Positions 8,643-15,214 of a stretch of DNA of 15,214 nt are shown here, piece after piece. The notes beneath the pieces are model-generated. The model searched no databases, was not told where the DNA came from, and saw only the letters and a program-made list of their open reading frames with translations. This DNA comes from Chrysochromulina tobinii (Eukaryota; Haptophyta; Prymnesiales; Chrysochromulinaceae), in NCBI GenBank assembly GCA_001275005.1, contig JWZX01002683.1, positions 1 to 15,214 on the forward strand, in the 5' to 3' direction. Each line of letters opens with the position of its first letter. Position 1 is the stretch's first letter. The translations under genes were made by a program, and so were the position numbers.

Positions 8643-8866
8643 GCGGCCCACGACGCCCTGGGTAGGGATCCCTACCCGACGACAGGCACGGACACCGGGT
8701 GAGCGAGCTACTCGTTCTGCATGCAGCATGATACAAATACAGCATCGTCGAGCCATGACTGACATCTAACCCGTAACGTCGCTCGTCGGTACAGAAAGAT
8801 CCCTACCCCGTGCGCGTACCCTCCGTCTTCCCACCGTCTCATGTTTTAGCTGTTGTATTAGACATT
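8643..8866. other. convergent 3' spacer between VIP1 and the sulfotransferase
   Basis: The two stop codons face each other across 224 bases, so both 3' UTRs must be short or overlap. The spacer contains an 18-base perfect palindrome at 8660-8677 and a second copy of its right half at about 8798-8808. No gene is supportable, although a spliced VIP1 tail exon could lie here (for example after a CAG near 8725, encoding about 14 residues). Confidence 0.5.
8660..8677. repeat. 18-bp perfect palindrome GGGTAGGGATCCCTACCC
   Basis: The sequence is its own reverse complement over 18 bases with no loop. It lies 17 bases after the VIP1 stop. GATCCCTACCC (the right half plus the centre, 8667-8677) recurs at 8798-8808. 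It could act as a 3'-end signal for the convergent genes or as a protein-binding site; neither can be shown from sequence. Confidence 0.9.
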
Positions 8867-10374
8867 TCAAAAAGAGTGTAAGAGTCCTAGCTGACGCAGG
8901 TACGCCTCCCCCACAGCCTCGGCCGCCCAAGGAGGCACACGCAGCACCTGCGCAAGATTGCGGTAGTCGACAGCATAGTGGTGCAGCACGGCCTTGACGA
9001 GCGCGGGGTCGGAAAAGTACTGCTCCACGAGCGTGTGCGCACCGGTCGCGTGTGCGAACAAAGGCCCGTCCACCCCGACGTCGGCTCTCTTGCTTGCTGT
9101 CAGTTGCCGAGGCGGCGGCTTGAAGTGATAGTCGAACGCGGCCGTTGCCTCCGCTGGTTCGGTGATCCCCACAGCGGAGAGCATGTCGGCGACGTTGGCG
9201 CGAGACGTCGCTGAGTCGAGCAAGTAGTAGCGGTCGAAGCCTTGGCTGCCCACGGCGCCGCTGCAAAAGGCGGACTGCAGCCGGAAGTGGTCCTCAGCGA
9301 GGCCAGGGCCGACGTCGCCGACGGTCGCGTTGATCACGGCCACCGCGTGCGCCAGCGAAGCGTCAGGCGAGCCGAAGACCTTGGTGCACACCTGCGGCAC
9401 ACAACACACGCAGAAATGGGGCCATGCAGCTCATCATGCGCTCCACCAGGGCACTGCCGGTATGGCTACGGGCTGTCGACCCTCGCTCAGCTCGAGGGCG
9501 GACCTTAGGTGGACCTCGCTCGGGTATCGCTTGGGTATCGCTTGGGAGCAAGTCTCAAGCGCGCAGAGCTCACTCAAAGCTCGATGGGCACATGTAGGGC
9601 ACATGCGATGGATGGGCACAATCTAGCTTTCATGTCGATCATTGATGCGTGCTCCACGCGGGCACCACGCACCTCGCGGTCCAGATCGTGGTCGTTGGTG
9701 CACTTGGAGAGCCAGCCACTGAGGAAGCGCTCGAGTGGGTCGCGTACGAAGACGGCCGAGACCCAACCGGGCTCTTCGTGACGCAGCGCCGCATACGCCG
9801 CGCTCAGCGACACACCCTGGTTGGGTGGGAAGGTCGCGCCCCAGAAGCACTGCAACTCAAAGTTGGCCCACGTGCGCCATGTACTAAATACCCAGCGCAC
9901 CCAAAACGGGTAGTGCTCGTACGTCAGCGAGCACAGCAGGTCTTCGAAAGCCGTATTCGCATTCTTTTCGATGGCACAGAAGAGGAGCTTGCGCTCGGGC
10001 ACGATGCGGATCTTGTCAGTGGCTTGCCGGCCCAGCCGCACACACGACTGGAGTTGCCAGGTGAGTGATAGTCGGGAGGGCGAGGATGGAAGGAGGAGGA
10101 GCGCAAGCACCGGCATGGAGAGCAGCAGGTGGTGCAAGCGCACTCCGCAACGCGCCATGACGAAGGTGTACGCCGCTAAGCACAGCACGGCTGCCTGGCC
10201 TCCAAGAGCGTCAGCGAACTGTATCTGCTGCAGGAAGGACGCGTTCGGCAAGCTGAGCGAGGTGAGCGCGAGAGATACCGTTGCTGCAGCGAGCGCCAAC
10301 ACACCAAAAAACGTCGCCGCATCGAGCGCCAGCGGTGCAGGCGGCGGCGACGACACGTTGGAGGTCAACAACAT
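8867..10374 (-). CDS. membrane-anchored PAPS-dependent sulfotransferase (carbohydrate type), two exons
   Basis: Exon 1 runs from ATG 10374 to 9673 (234 codons) and exon 2 from 9391 to 8867 (174 codons plus TGA), giving 408 residues. The ATG follows an in-frame TGA at 10381-10383 and has G at -3. Three hydrophobic segments occupy about 18-42, 60-75 and 80-97, suggesting a Golgi membrane anchor. The catalytic part has a 5'-phosphosulfate loop LLFCAIEKNANTAF (about 131-143) and a 3'-phosphate-binding block VFVRDPLERFLSGW (about 208-221), as in the Sulfotransfer_2/HNK-1 sulfotransferase group. Exon 2 supplies EDHFRLQSAFCSG, typical of the C-terminal half of the algal members, and ends LRQLGLLHSF. 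It likely transfers sulfate from PAPS to a glycan; the acceptor is unknown. It is convergent with VIP1. Confidence 0.85.
9392..9672 (-). other. predicted 281-nt GT-AG intron in the sulfotransferase gene
   Basis: On the minus strand the donor reads CGCGAG/GTGCGTGG and the acceptor TGTGTGCCGCAG/GTGTGCACC. Both are phase 0, so splicing joins KCTNDHDLDRE to VCTKVFGSPDASLAHAVAV without frame change. The unspliced frame runs on only to a stop at 9574 and would miss the conserved DHFRLQSAFC block. Confidence 0.78.
9522..9620 (+). repeat. short tandem and interspersed repeats inside the sulfotransferase intron
   Basis: GGGTATCGCTT occurs twice in direct tandem (9522-9532 and 9533-9543) and is followed by a third GGG start. 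GGGCACA occurs at 9586, 9597 and 9614, the first two extended to GGGCACATG. All copies lie within the predicted intron. Confidence 0.8.
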
Positions 10375-10652
10375 TGCCACTCAAAGGGGTTTCGTCACAT
10401 AGGCCAATCTCAGTCACAGTGATCATAATCAGTTTCGTCGAGGCCTATTAAATGGAAGACGTCATTGTTCCACTGAGACCCAAACCGACCACTGCGTACA
10501 TGTCACTCACTCTCCTCATCCTCGGCCTCATCGTACGATTCGGACCTGTCGGTTCTATCTGTGGAGGAGTCTCTTGCCGTAATAGCGGCGGCGAGCCCCC
10601 CATCCACACCCCTGTTGCCGCGCAGCCAACACATCGGGGCCGCACCTGCCCC
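10375..10652. promoter_or_regulatory. spacer between CDC73 (3' end) and the sulfotransferase (5' end)
   Basis: This stretch of 278 bases lies between two minus-strand genes. It should contain the CDC73 3' UTR and the sulfotransferase promoter. A GGCCAAT motif at about 10402-10408 (inverted relative to the sulfotransferase) and an ACGTCA half-site near 10460 are visible; neither is proven. I see no gene. Confidence 0.35.
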
Positions 10653-12524
10653 TCACACGCGGCTGCTGCGCGCGTTGTGCAGCAGATTCCCCTTGTGGAT
10701 CTTGAGGAACTTTTGGAGCGTGACCCAGAAGGTGGTCATGATGACGCCCACCTCATGCCTGCGCGATTTCTCGCGCGAGAAGACGAGGTTGGTCACGGTC
10801 CACCCCTTGGTCTTCTGGTTGGGGATCTCATCGGAGTGGCGGATGTAGAAGCCACACATCTTGGCGAAGATCTCGACCTCGCCCTGGGGGAAGGGCCACC
10901 CCTTGAATTGCCACGTCGATCCCTGAGCGATGCATGCACCGACTTGGGCCCACTCGTGGGGCTGCAGCTTGGCCGGGTTGTCAATGACGAGCAGTTCCAA
11001 CTTAGTCCCATCCTCGAAGGTATGGGACACAAGGAAGGAGGTCTCCTTGACGAAACCCTCCTTCGCCTTGAGCTCGGCTCCTGGTGTGAACTCGCTCGCC
11101 TCGAGCAGCGGGCGCACGTTATACATGCTCACGATTGAGGTGATCGCCGAGGGCACGATTAGGATCGTCACGCCCGGCCGCAGCCCAGGGAATGCACTCG
11201 GGCGTGCCGCAGCTGGCGACACCGTCGAGTGCGACGGCGGGCGCGCCTGATGCTTCGTCGCCGAGGGCTGCGGCGGTGCGCTGCTGCCAACGGGTCGAGG
11301 TGCTCCTTGCAGTGGCGCCGAGGTGGCGGTGCGCCCAGCGGTGGGCGGGCGCGCCGCGCTGCCGGCGGCCGAGAACGCGCCCGACGGCGCCGGGCGCGCC
11401 ACGCCGCCTGCACTGGCCGTGCCACTACTCGCCCCATCGCGGCCACTAGGACGCTGATGCTTGTGCGCCTCTCGCCCCCCCGTCTCCTCTATTTTACGCT
11501 TGTTCTTGTGCTTGAACTGCTCGAGCAACGTCTCGAGGACGCCAAACTTGGTCGTGCTCGGCGCGAGCAGCACCGAGGTACGGTCGCGCACCGCAATCTC
11601 GCGCCGCTGGATCGATTGCACTCGCTCACGGTCGAAGCGTATGAATGGCTTCGCCTCATTGAACACCTGCTTGAGGAGGGCAGCCTCAAGGATCTCTTGC
11701 TTCATCAAGCCGGGCTTGGCCGCGCTGCCCGGAGTGGCCGCGGGCGTGCCCTTCTCGTCCTCCGTCGCCTTCGTCGCGCCTCCGACCTCCTCCTTGCCCT
11801 CCTTGTCACCGCCGGCCGCCTCCTCCGCCTTTGCGTTGGCTTCGTCCACCTCCATCGCGTCGGCGCCGGCGCCCCCCTTGGCCGCCTCCGCAGGTTCGCC
11901 CGCATCGACGCCCTCATCGGCGCCCACATCGGCAGCCGCTGCGCCCTCGGCCTCCACCTCGTCCTCGTCCCCCTCGGCGCTTGCGAGCTCCTCCGCCGTC
12001 GGCTTCACTCCGATCGGCTGCAAAAGGAAACGCTGGAATGCCACCTTGGCCTTCTCAATCTTCTCGCGGTCCTCAGGCGTTGGCTCAGCGCGCTCCTTGG
12101 GCTTGGACGCGCGCTTCGCCTCAGCTGACTCGAGGCCCAGCCCCGCTGACGCGTCCTCGAGCTCCACGGGCTCGGGTTGCTCGTAGCCTGCATAGTCGAC
12201 GGACTTCGACTCGGCCACTTTACCCGTGAGGAATTCGACGAGCTCCTTACGGTCCGTGATGCCGACGGGCTTGATGTTCTGGCTGCCGCAAAAGGCGACG
12301 TACTCACCCGCCGTGTTCTTGCCCTGCGTCGGGTCCTTTTGCAGTATGGCCCACAGCGAATCAATTGGGTAATAGTCGCCGCCGCCGGTCGCGCCCGCTT
12401 TGTACGCCGTCAGCGCGGTGCGCTCGAATCGCGTGCTGCCAAAGACGATGTGGTCGCCTTCGAGCACTACGGGCTTGCCCCCGATCGTGTAGTCGCGCAG
12501 CAGCGTGAGAGGGTCCGACAACAT
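10653..12524 (-). CDS. CDC73: Cdc73/parafibromin, Paf1 transcription-elongation complex subunit
   Basis: This 623-residue nuclear protein is a subunit of the Paf1 complex, which travels with RNA polymerase II and supports histone modification and elongation. The N-terminal block DPLTLLRDYTIGGKPVVLEG with DYYPIDSLWAILQ (1-115) matches the start of plant and animal Cdc73. A central block near 293-345, FIRFDRERVQSIQRREIAVRD and FGVLETLLEQFK, matches the conserved middle region. The C-terminal Ras-like domain (about 450-623) shows ILIVPSAITSIVSMYNVRPL, WQFKGWPFP, VEIFAKMCGFYI and FWVTLQKFLKIHK. Between them lie an acidic Ala/Glu stretch and a Pro/Ala/Ser-rich linker, both probably disordered. I chose ATG 12524 (context GCGAACATG), because the seven codons upstream begin with GTG. 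The C-terminus NARSSRV is slightly longer than usual. The gene is head to head with the EF-hand gene. Confidence 0.94.
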   Translation of the reverse strand: MLSDPLTLLRDYTIGGKPVVLEGDHIVFGSTRFERTALTAYKAGATGGGDYYPIDSLWAILQKDPTQGKNTAGEYVAFCGSQNIKPVGITDRKELVEFLTGKVAESKSVDYAGYEQPEPVELEDASAGLGLESAEAKRASKPKERAEPTPEDREKIEKAKVAFQRFLLQPIGVKPTAEELASAEGDEDEVEAEGAAAADVGADEGVDAGEPAEAAKGGAGADAMEVDEANAKAEEAAGGDKEGKEEVGGATKATEDEKGTPAATPGSAAKPGLMKQEILEAALLKQVFNEAKPFIRFDRERVQSIQRREIAVRDRTSVLLAPSTTKFGVLETLLEQFKHKNKRKIEETGGREAHKHQRPSGRDGASSGTASAGGVARPAPSGAFSAAGSAARPPTAGRTATSAPLQGAPRPVGSSAPPQPSATKHQARPPSHSTVSPAAARPSAFPGLRPGVTILIVPSAITSIVSMYNVRPLLEASEFTPGAELKAKEGFVKETSFLVSHTFEDGTKLELLVIDNPAKLQPHEWAQVGACIAQGSTWQFKGWPFPQGEVEIFAKMCGFYIRHSDEIPNQKTKGWTVTNLVFSREKSRRHEVGVIMTTFWVTLQKFLKIHKGNLLHNARSSRV

Positions 12525-12696
12525 GTTCGCGCAGCGCCGGCCCACGGAACGCGCTAGGCTGTGAACGCAAAGGCTCCTATTTTTTTCCTGCCTGAGGGCG
12601 TATCGAAATGATACTTTGGGTGCCCAGCTTGCTCAGAGCTCCTCTCCTCACGTGAGGATTTCTTCCTCTTTGTGGACGACGGTAATGTAACGAGCC
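12525..12696. promoter_or_regulatory. 172-base divergent promoter with a 14-bp CACGTG palindrome
   Basis: This spacer separates the starts of CDC73 (minus) and the EF-hand gene (plus). It holds the perfect palindrome TCCTCACGTGAGGA at 12645-12658, centred on CACGTG and 38 bases before the EF-hand ATG. It also holds TATCGAAATGATA at 12601-12613 and a T-tract near 12579-12586. CACGTG is a known bHLH/bZIP core; a role here is inference. Confidence 0.5.
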
Positions 12697-13584
12697 ATGG
12701 TGAGGCTGATGCTCGTCGCCATCACAGTCCTATGTGGCGGCAATACCGCATTGCTTCAGAGCTGGAGCCGACCAGCTCCACGCGTCGCGGCTCATATTCG
12801 TGTGCTTCGCACGGCACCAGCAAGGTGTGCGATTGTTGCTCATGATCCCTCACCACCTCCAATCAACATTCGCCTGAGTTTGGAAGTTGCCGTATCAAGG
12901 CGATATCGCGCGCTTAGATCCTGGGCGCAGCGAGTGACGGCTCGCCTCACGGACTTTAGCTTAGGCCTTATTCCCATCGACTGGATCATTCGTCGATGTG
13001 TGCAGTGGCTTGCCTTTGATGCATCTTCGAAGCAGTGTGAGTATGTCATCGCACTGTGTGAGGGTGCGGCGCCCATAGCCCAAAGTGCAAAGCAAGCGGC
13101 AACGCTTCGAGAGTTGTATGCACGCGCGTGCGCCGACGGCGTGTGCACTCCAGAACTGCAGGCCGAGGCGTTGGAGGTCCGGCGATTCATCGAGAGCGCC
13201 ACCGAGCAGGCTTTGGCTGGCATGATCGGCGCCCTGGACGAAGATGGCGACGGGCGCGTCACGCTCGCAGAGGCTCTCGCGACGTGGAAGGCAGTCGCGG
13301 CCGCCGTAGGGGCGAGCAGCGACGCCAGCGCGAAGCAGATGGCCGCGAAGCAGATGGCCGTGCCGGCGGTGACGCTGCTCGAGGCGATGCGGCGGGCCAA
13401 GTCGACTATTGACGAACTCGAGCGGCTCAAATTTGGGGTCGAGCTGGCCGTTGAGGGTGCTGTGGCCGCCGTAGACGCGGATGGAGACGGCAAGATCACT
13501 GTCGAGGAAGTCGTGATGGCACCCGGGCGCATCGCCGCTTGGTTCGGAGTCTGGCGTGATCTGATCGCTCGCGGGAAGCTCTGA
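12697..13584 (+). CDS. EF-hand calcium-binding protein with an N-terminal targeting leader
   Basis: This 295-residue protein starts at ATG 12697 in a strong GAGCCATGG context. Residues 1-20 (MVRLMLVAITVLCGGNTALL) look like a signal peptide. They are followed by an Arg/Ala/Pro-rich, acid-poor stretch to about 48, so a bipartite plastid leader of the secondary-plastid type is possible. The middle is helical with a hydrophobic patch, FSLGLIPIDWIIRRCVQWLAF. Two canonical EF-hand loops are visible: DEDGDGRVTLAE (181-192) and DADGDGKITVEE (260-271), each with Asp at 1, 3 and 5, Gly at 6 and Glu at 12. About 65 residues separate them, wider than a usual EF-hand pair. A 15-base tandem duplication at 13330-13359 gives AKQMA twice in that linker. 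The target and localisation are unknown. Confidence 0.85.
   Translation: MVRLMLVAITVLCGGNTALLQSWSRPAPRVAAHIRVLRTAPARCAIVAHDPSPPPINIRLSLEVAVSRRYRALRSWAQRVTARLTDFSLGLIPIDWIIRRCVQWLAFDASSKQCEYVIALCEGAAPIAQSAKQAATLRELYARACADGVCTPELQAEALEVRRFIESATEQALAGMIGALDEDGDGRVTLAEALATWKAVAAAVGASSDASAKQMAAKQMAVPAVTLLEAMRRAKSTIDELERLKFGVELAVEGAVAAVDADGDGKITVEEVVMAPGRIAAWFGVWRDLIARGKL
13330..13359 (+). repeat. 15-bp tandem duplication in the EF-hand gene
   Basis: GCGAAGCAGATGGCC is repeated exactly twice, in frame, giving AKQMAAKQMA. Both copies are identical at every base, which fits a recent slippage or duplication event in the linker between the two EF-hands. Confidence 0.9.
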
Positions 13585-13786
13585 GTCTCAGTTGTATCCC
13601 TAGGAATCATCTGTACGGCGCGCGGGGGGGTGGGGCACTGTGCTCGCCGAGCTCGCAAGCATCGCAGGTTTTGTTAATGCGCGCGGGGCTGAGAGCTGCG
13701 CTGCGCGCGGCGGGTTAGACGTATTCGCGCCGCGCGAGCGCGGGGTCAGCGGACAGCGCGGGTCGGACCCCGCCCGACATACTCGC

Positions 13787-14074
13787 ATGGACAAGCGTTA
13801 CGACAGATCATTTCGAGATGTGATAAGAGCCACACCTAGTACCGACCTGGCGACTTTGGAGTCTCTGGAGCTGCGCCATGCCCAATGCAATACGGTTTTC
13901 CAGGACGCTCTAAACACAGGGCATACAGCTGAGGAGCTGACAAGTTACTTACAAAATGCTAGTGCTTCTCCATATCCATCTCCAACGCTCGCTGCTGCAT
14001 CATCTGAGCAAAGCGCGCGAAGTCCTGCACGACCAGCAGCGAATCTAGCAGCGCATTGCGCTCTCCCGAGCTGA
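13787..14074 (+). CDS. doubtful small hypothetical ORF
   Basis: An ATG at 13787 opens a 95-codon frame starting MDKRYDRSFRDVIRATPSTD. The first 60 or so residues have a balanced, protein-like composition. Its 3' third overlaps the end of the BART-like gene on the opposite strand (from 13959), where it turns into Ala/Ser/Pro-rich sequence typical of a shadow frame. I recognise no family. It could be a small gene, a fragment, or chance. The flanking sequence at 13585-13786, including a G-tract near 13624-13631, shows nothing else. Confidence 0.2.
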   Translation: MDKRYDRSFRDVIRATPSTDLATLESLELRHAQCNTVFQDALNTGHTAEELTSYLQNASASPYPSPTLAAASSEQSARSPARPAANLAAHCALPS

Positions 14075-14456
14075 CTAGGAGCGCATCCATGAAAGCATCC
14101 TGCCCAAGACCGTGCTTTTTCAAGTAACCCTCAATGCGAGATTCGAAGAAGCGCTGGTACTTTTGATGGATCGAGGTTTGCTCCAGTGTGAACGCCCCAC
14201 TGCCGCCGCCGGCTAGCATGAAGGTGTCGCAATTCGACTCGATGAACCCATCGAGTATCTGGACAAAGCGGTCCAGTGTGAGCGCTTGGAGAATTTCATC
14301 AAGCCAAGCGGGCGCAACCCTTACGATGAATGTCTCGCCCTCTACCACTCCTTCAGGGACGACTGCCGTGAGCGATAGACCGTCGGGAGTCCGAAAAGTG
14401 ACCGTATCGCCGGCTGCAACGCCCTCCGGCACCAAGACTGAAACCTCATCGGCCAT
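13959..14456 (-). CDS. BART-like domain protein with N-terminal VPEGV repeats
   Basis: The chosen start is ATG 14456 (ACGATGGCC, strong context), giving 165 residues; an in-frame ATG at 14528 would add 24 residues of unremarkable sequence. The N-terminus carries two copies of a short beta-type unit: VLVPEGVAAGDTVTFRTPDG and VVPEGVVEGETFIVRV. From about residue 50 the protein is all-helical: FVQILDGFIESNCDTFML, then FTLEQTSIHQKYQRFFESRI, GYLKKHGLGQDAFMDALL and LLDSLLVVQDFARFAQMM. The order and spacing resemble the BART domain of ARL2BP and CFAP36, which bind Arl2/Arl3 GTPases. The assignment is by pattern, so moderate. If right, the protein would act in the cytosol or at a cilium. Base composition is less GC-rich than CDC73 or VIP1. 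Stop TAG at 13959. Confidence 0.72.
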   Translation of the reverse strand: MADEVSVLVPEGVAAGDTVTFRTPDGLSLTAVVPEGVVEGETFIVRVAPAWLDEILQALTLDRFVQILDGFIESNCDTFMLAGGGSGAFTLEQTSIHQKYQRFFESRIEGYLKKHGLGQDAFMDALLVSSGERNALLDSLLVVQDFARFAQMMQQRALEMDMEKH

Positions 14457-14533
14457 CGTGTACCGAACCGGTACTTCCTTGAATCCCGCAGCGTTCCTGT
14501 GAACATGGTTCGTCGACTGGGTCAACATCGTAG

Positions 14534-14568
14534 AATTCCAAGCTTGTCTTGACAAAAATTCCAAGCTT
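14534..14568 (+). repeat. 12-bp direct repeat AATTCCAAGCTT upstream of the BART-like gene
   Basis: Two identical copies, 14534-14545 and 14557-14568, are 23 bases apart in an AT-rich patch just upstream of the BART-like gene. They lie in its likely 5' region and may be promoter elements or a small duplication. Confidence 0.85.
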
Positions 14569-14817
14569 AATATGGAATTTGAGGCGGAACAAGTTAACTG
14601 TTATGAGGAGAACTCATCGGGAAATGTGCGCGTCATCCTTGAGGTGGAGCGCGCCCTGGGAGCGCGCGCGGCCGGCGTCGAACTGCACCGCCTCGGGAGC
14701 CACAGCAAACGGCCAGGGAATGCGGACGGTGCAGCGTCACTCATGCATCGAGCCGCGGTGGAGAGCAACGTTCGGTGGGGGGTACTAAAGCGGCCGACTA
14801 AAAATGGGGTACTAAAA

Positions 14818-14876
14818 ATGCGGGTGCAGCGCGAGCGGCGGGTGCAGCGGGTGCAGCGGGTGCAGCGACTCCAGCG
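14818..14876 (+). repeat. 9-bp tandem array, GCGGGTGCA type
   Basis: About four to five units of GCGGGTGCA or close variants follow each other, with GTGCAGCGG perfectly repeated in the centre. The array is in the presumed upstream region of the Cys-rich gene. Confidence 0.85.
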
Positions 14877-15039
14877 GGCTGCTCGGAGTCGCGCGCATGC
14901 CCCACGCCCCACCCCAAGTGCTGCCCCATCTCACGCTCGGAGGTCGACTCTCTGCACCCTGACAGACCAACTGCTGCTGAGCGCGGGCCACCGTTGTGAG
15001 ACCGTCTCCAGGCCGAAGGTCCTTCCTTTTCTGCGATAG

Positions 15040-15214
15040 ATGGCTCGCGGACTATTGCTCGCGATCGTCGCCGTGACGGTCTCGGCACAGTCTTCCCCCC
15101 CACCCCCAATTCTTTGCTCGGAGACGTGCAACTTTGCCTCCGACGTCGACTGCGACGACGGCGGCCCCGGCTCCGATTTCAACGCTTGCACATACGGCAC
15201 CGACTGCACGGATT
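15040..15214 (+). CDS. partial secreted Cys-rich protein (5' end only)
   Basis: ATG 15040 opens a frame that runs off the window after 58 codons. It begins with a clean signal peptide, MARGLLLAIVAVTVSAQS, followed by a Pro-rich spacer and then a Cys-rich unit containing CSETCNFASDVDCDDGG, PGSDFNACTYGTDC and TD at the edge. This C-x(3)-C...DCDDGGPGS...C...GTDC unit is one I associate with secreted or membrane proteins of haptophytes and other marine algae, where it is often followed by DCG and further repeats. Function unknown; the rest of the protein lies outside the window. Confidence 0.7.
   Translation, partial: MARGLLLAIVAVTVSAQSSPPPPILCSETCNFASDVDCDDGGPGSDFNACTYGTDCTD

Larger units (their letters stand above)
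14457..15039. other. intergenic region with repeats between the BART-like gene and the Cys-rich gene
   Basis: This is probably a divergent promoter region. A plus-strand frame from 14572 to 15039 is open for 155 codons, but its second half is low-complexity Arg/Gln/Val sequence made by repeats, and I do not support it as a gene. Visible elements are GGGGTACTAAA at about 14778 and again at about 14806, and a GCGGGTGCA tandem array near 14818-14876. Confidence 0.4.

Noticed and set aside
11229-12128. 299-codon plus-strand open frame over CDC73
   Set aside because: It is antisense to the Cdc73 linker, low-complexity Arg/Leu, with no motif.
12525-12545. Upstream GTG start for CDC73
   Set aside because: A eukaryotic gene should use the ATG at 12524, which begins exactly at the family-like MLSDPLTLLRDYT.
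14572-15039. 155-codon plus-strand open frame
   Set aside because: Half of it is a 9-base repeat array translated as RVQRVQR-type sequence; no start context or domain support.
1-15214. CRISPR arrays, insertion sequences, tRNA or rRNA genes, integrases
   Set aside because: No regularly spaced direct repeats, transposase-like proteins, terminal inverted repeats or RNA-gene signatures were seen by eye. A tRNAscan or Infernal run would settle the RNA genes.

Overview
The window reads as nuclear DNA of a unicellular eukaryotic alga, most likely a haptophyte. The evidence is GC-rich coding sequence, GT-AG introns, large eukaryote-only proteins (a Vip1/PPIP5K inositol pyrophosphate kinase-phosphatase and the Paf1-complex subunit Cdc73), and three protein types that I associate with haptophyte genomes: a secreted Methyltransf_24-like methyltransferase, a carbohydrate-type sulfotransferase, and a Cys-rich CDDGGPGS repeat protein at the right edge. 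The lineage is an inference from protein style; no rRNA or organelle marker is present.

Layout, left to right. A long coiled-coil protein (336-2155, minus) has a short 3' exon hidden behind a stop codon that lies inside a splice donor. A 657-base spacer with three CACGTG boxes follows. Next is a secretory SAM-dependent methyltransferase (2813-4275, minus) in at least three exons; its second intron carries a GGGTAGCC-type minisatellite. It is divergent, 158 bases apart, from a single-exon VIP1 gene (4434-8642, plus). VIP1 converges on a two-exon membrane-anchored sulfotransferase (8867-10374, minus). CDC73 (10653-12524, minus) lies upstream of the sulfotransferase on the same strand, and is divergent from a two-EF-hand protein with a possible organelle-targeting leader (12697-13584, plus). 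The 172-base spacer between them holds a 14-base CACGTG palindrome. A BART-like domain protein (13959-14456, minus) and the first 58 codons of a secreted Cys-rich protein (15040 to the end, plus) complete the window.

There is no operon logic here: each gene is its own transcription unit in a compact genome, with several divergent or convergent pairs. Thematically there are two secretory-pathway modifying enzymes, two candidate signalling/Ca-binding proteins, one transcription-elongation factor and two possible cilium/GTPase-related proteins.

The most interesting signal is an exact 18-base inverted duplication inside the VIP1 kinase domain. It encodes a hexapeptide where the family normally has about one residue. 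Three intron placements that reconstitute family-typical or open protein sequence are also worth checking. I found no clearly novel biological system, mobile element, CRISPR array or RNA gene.
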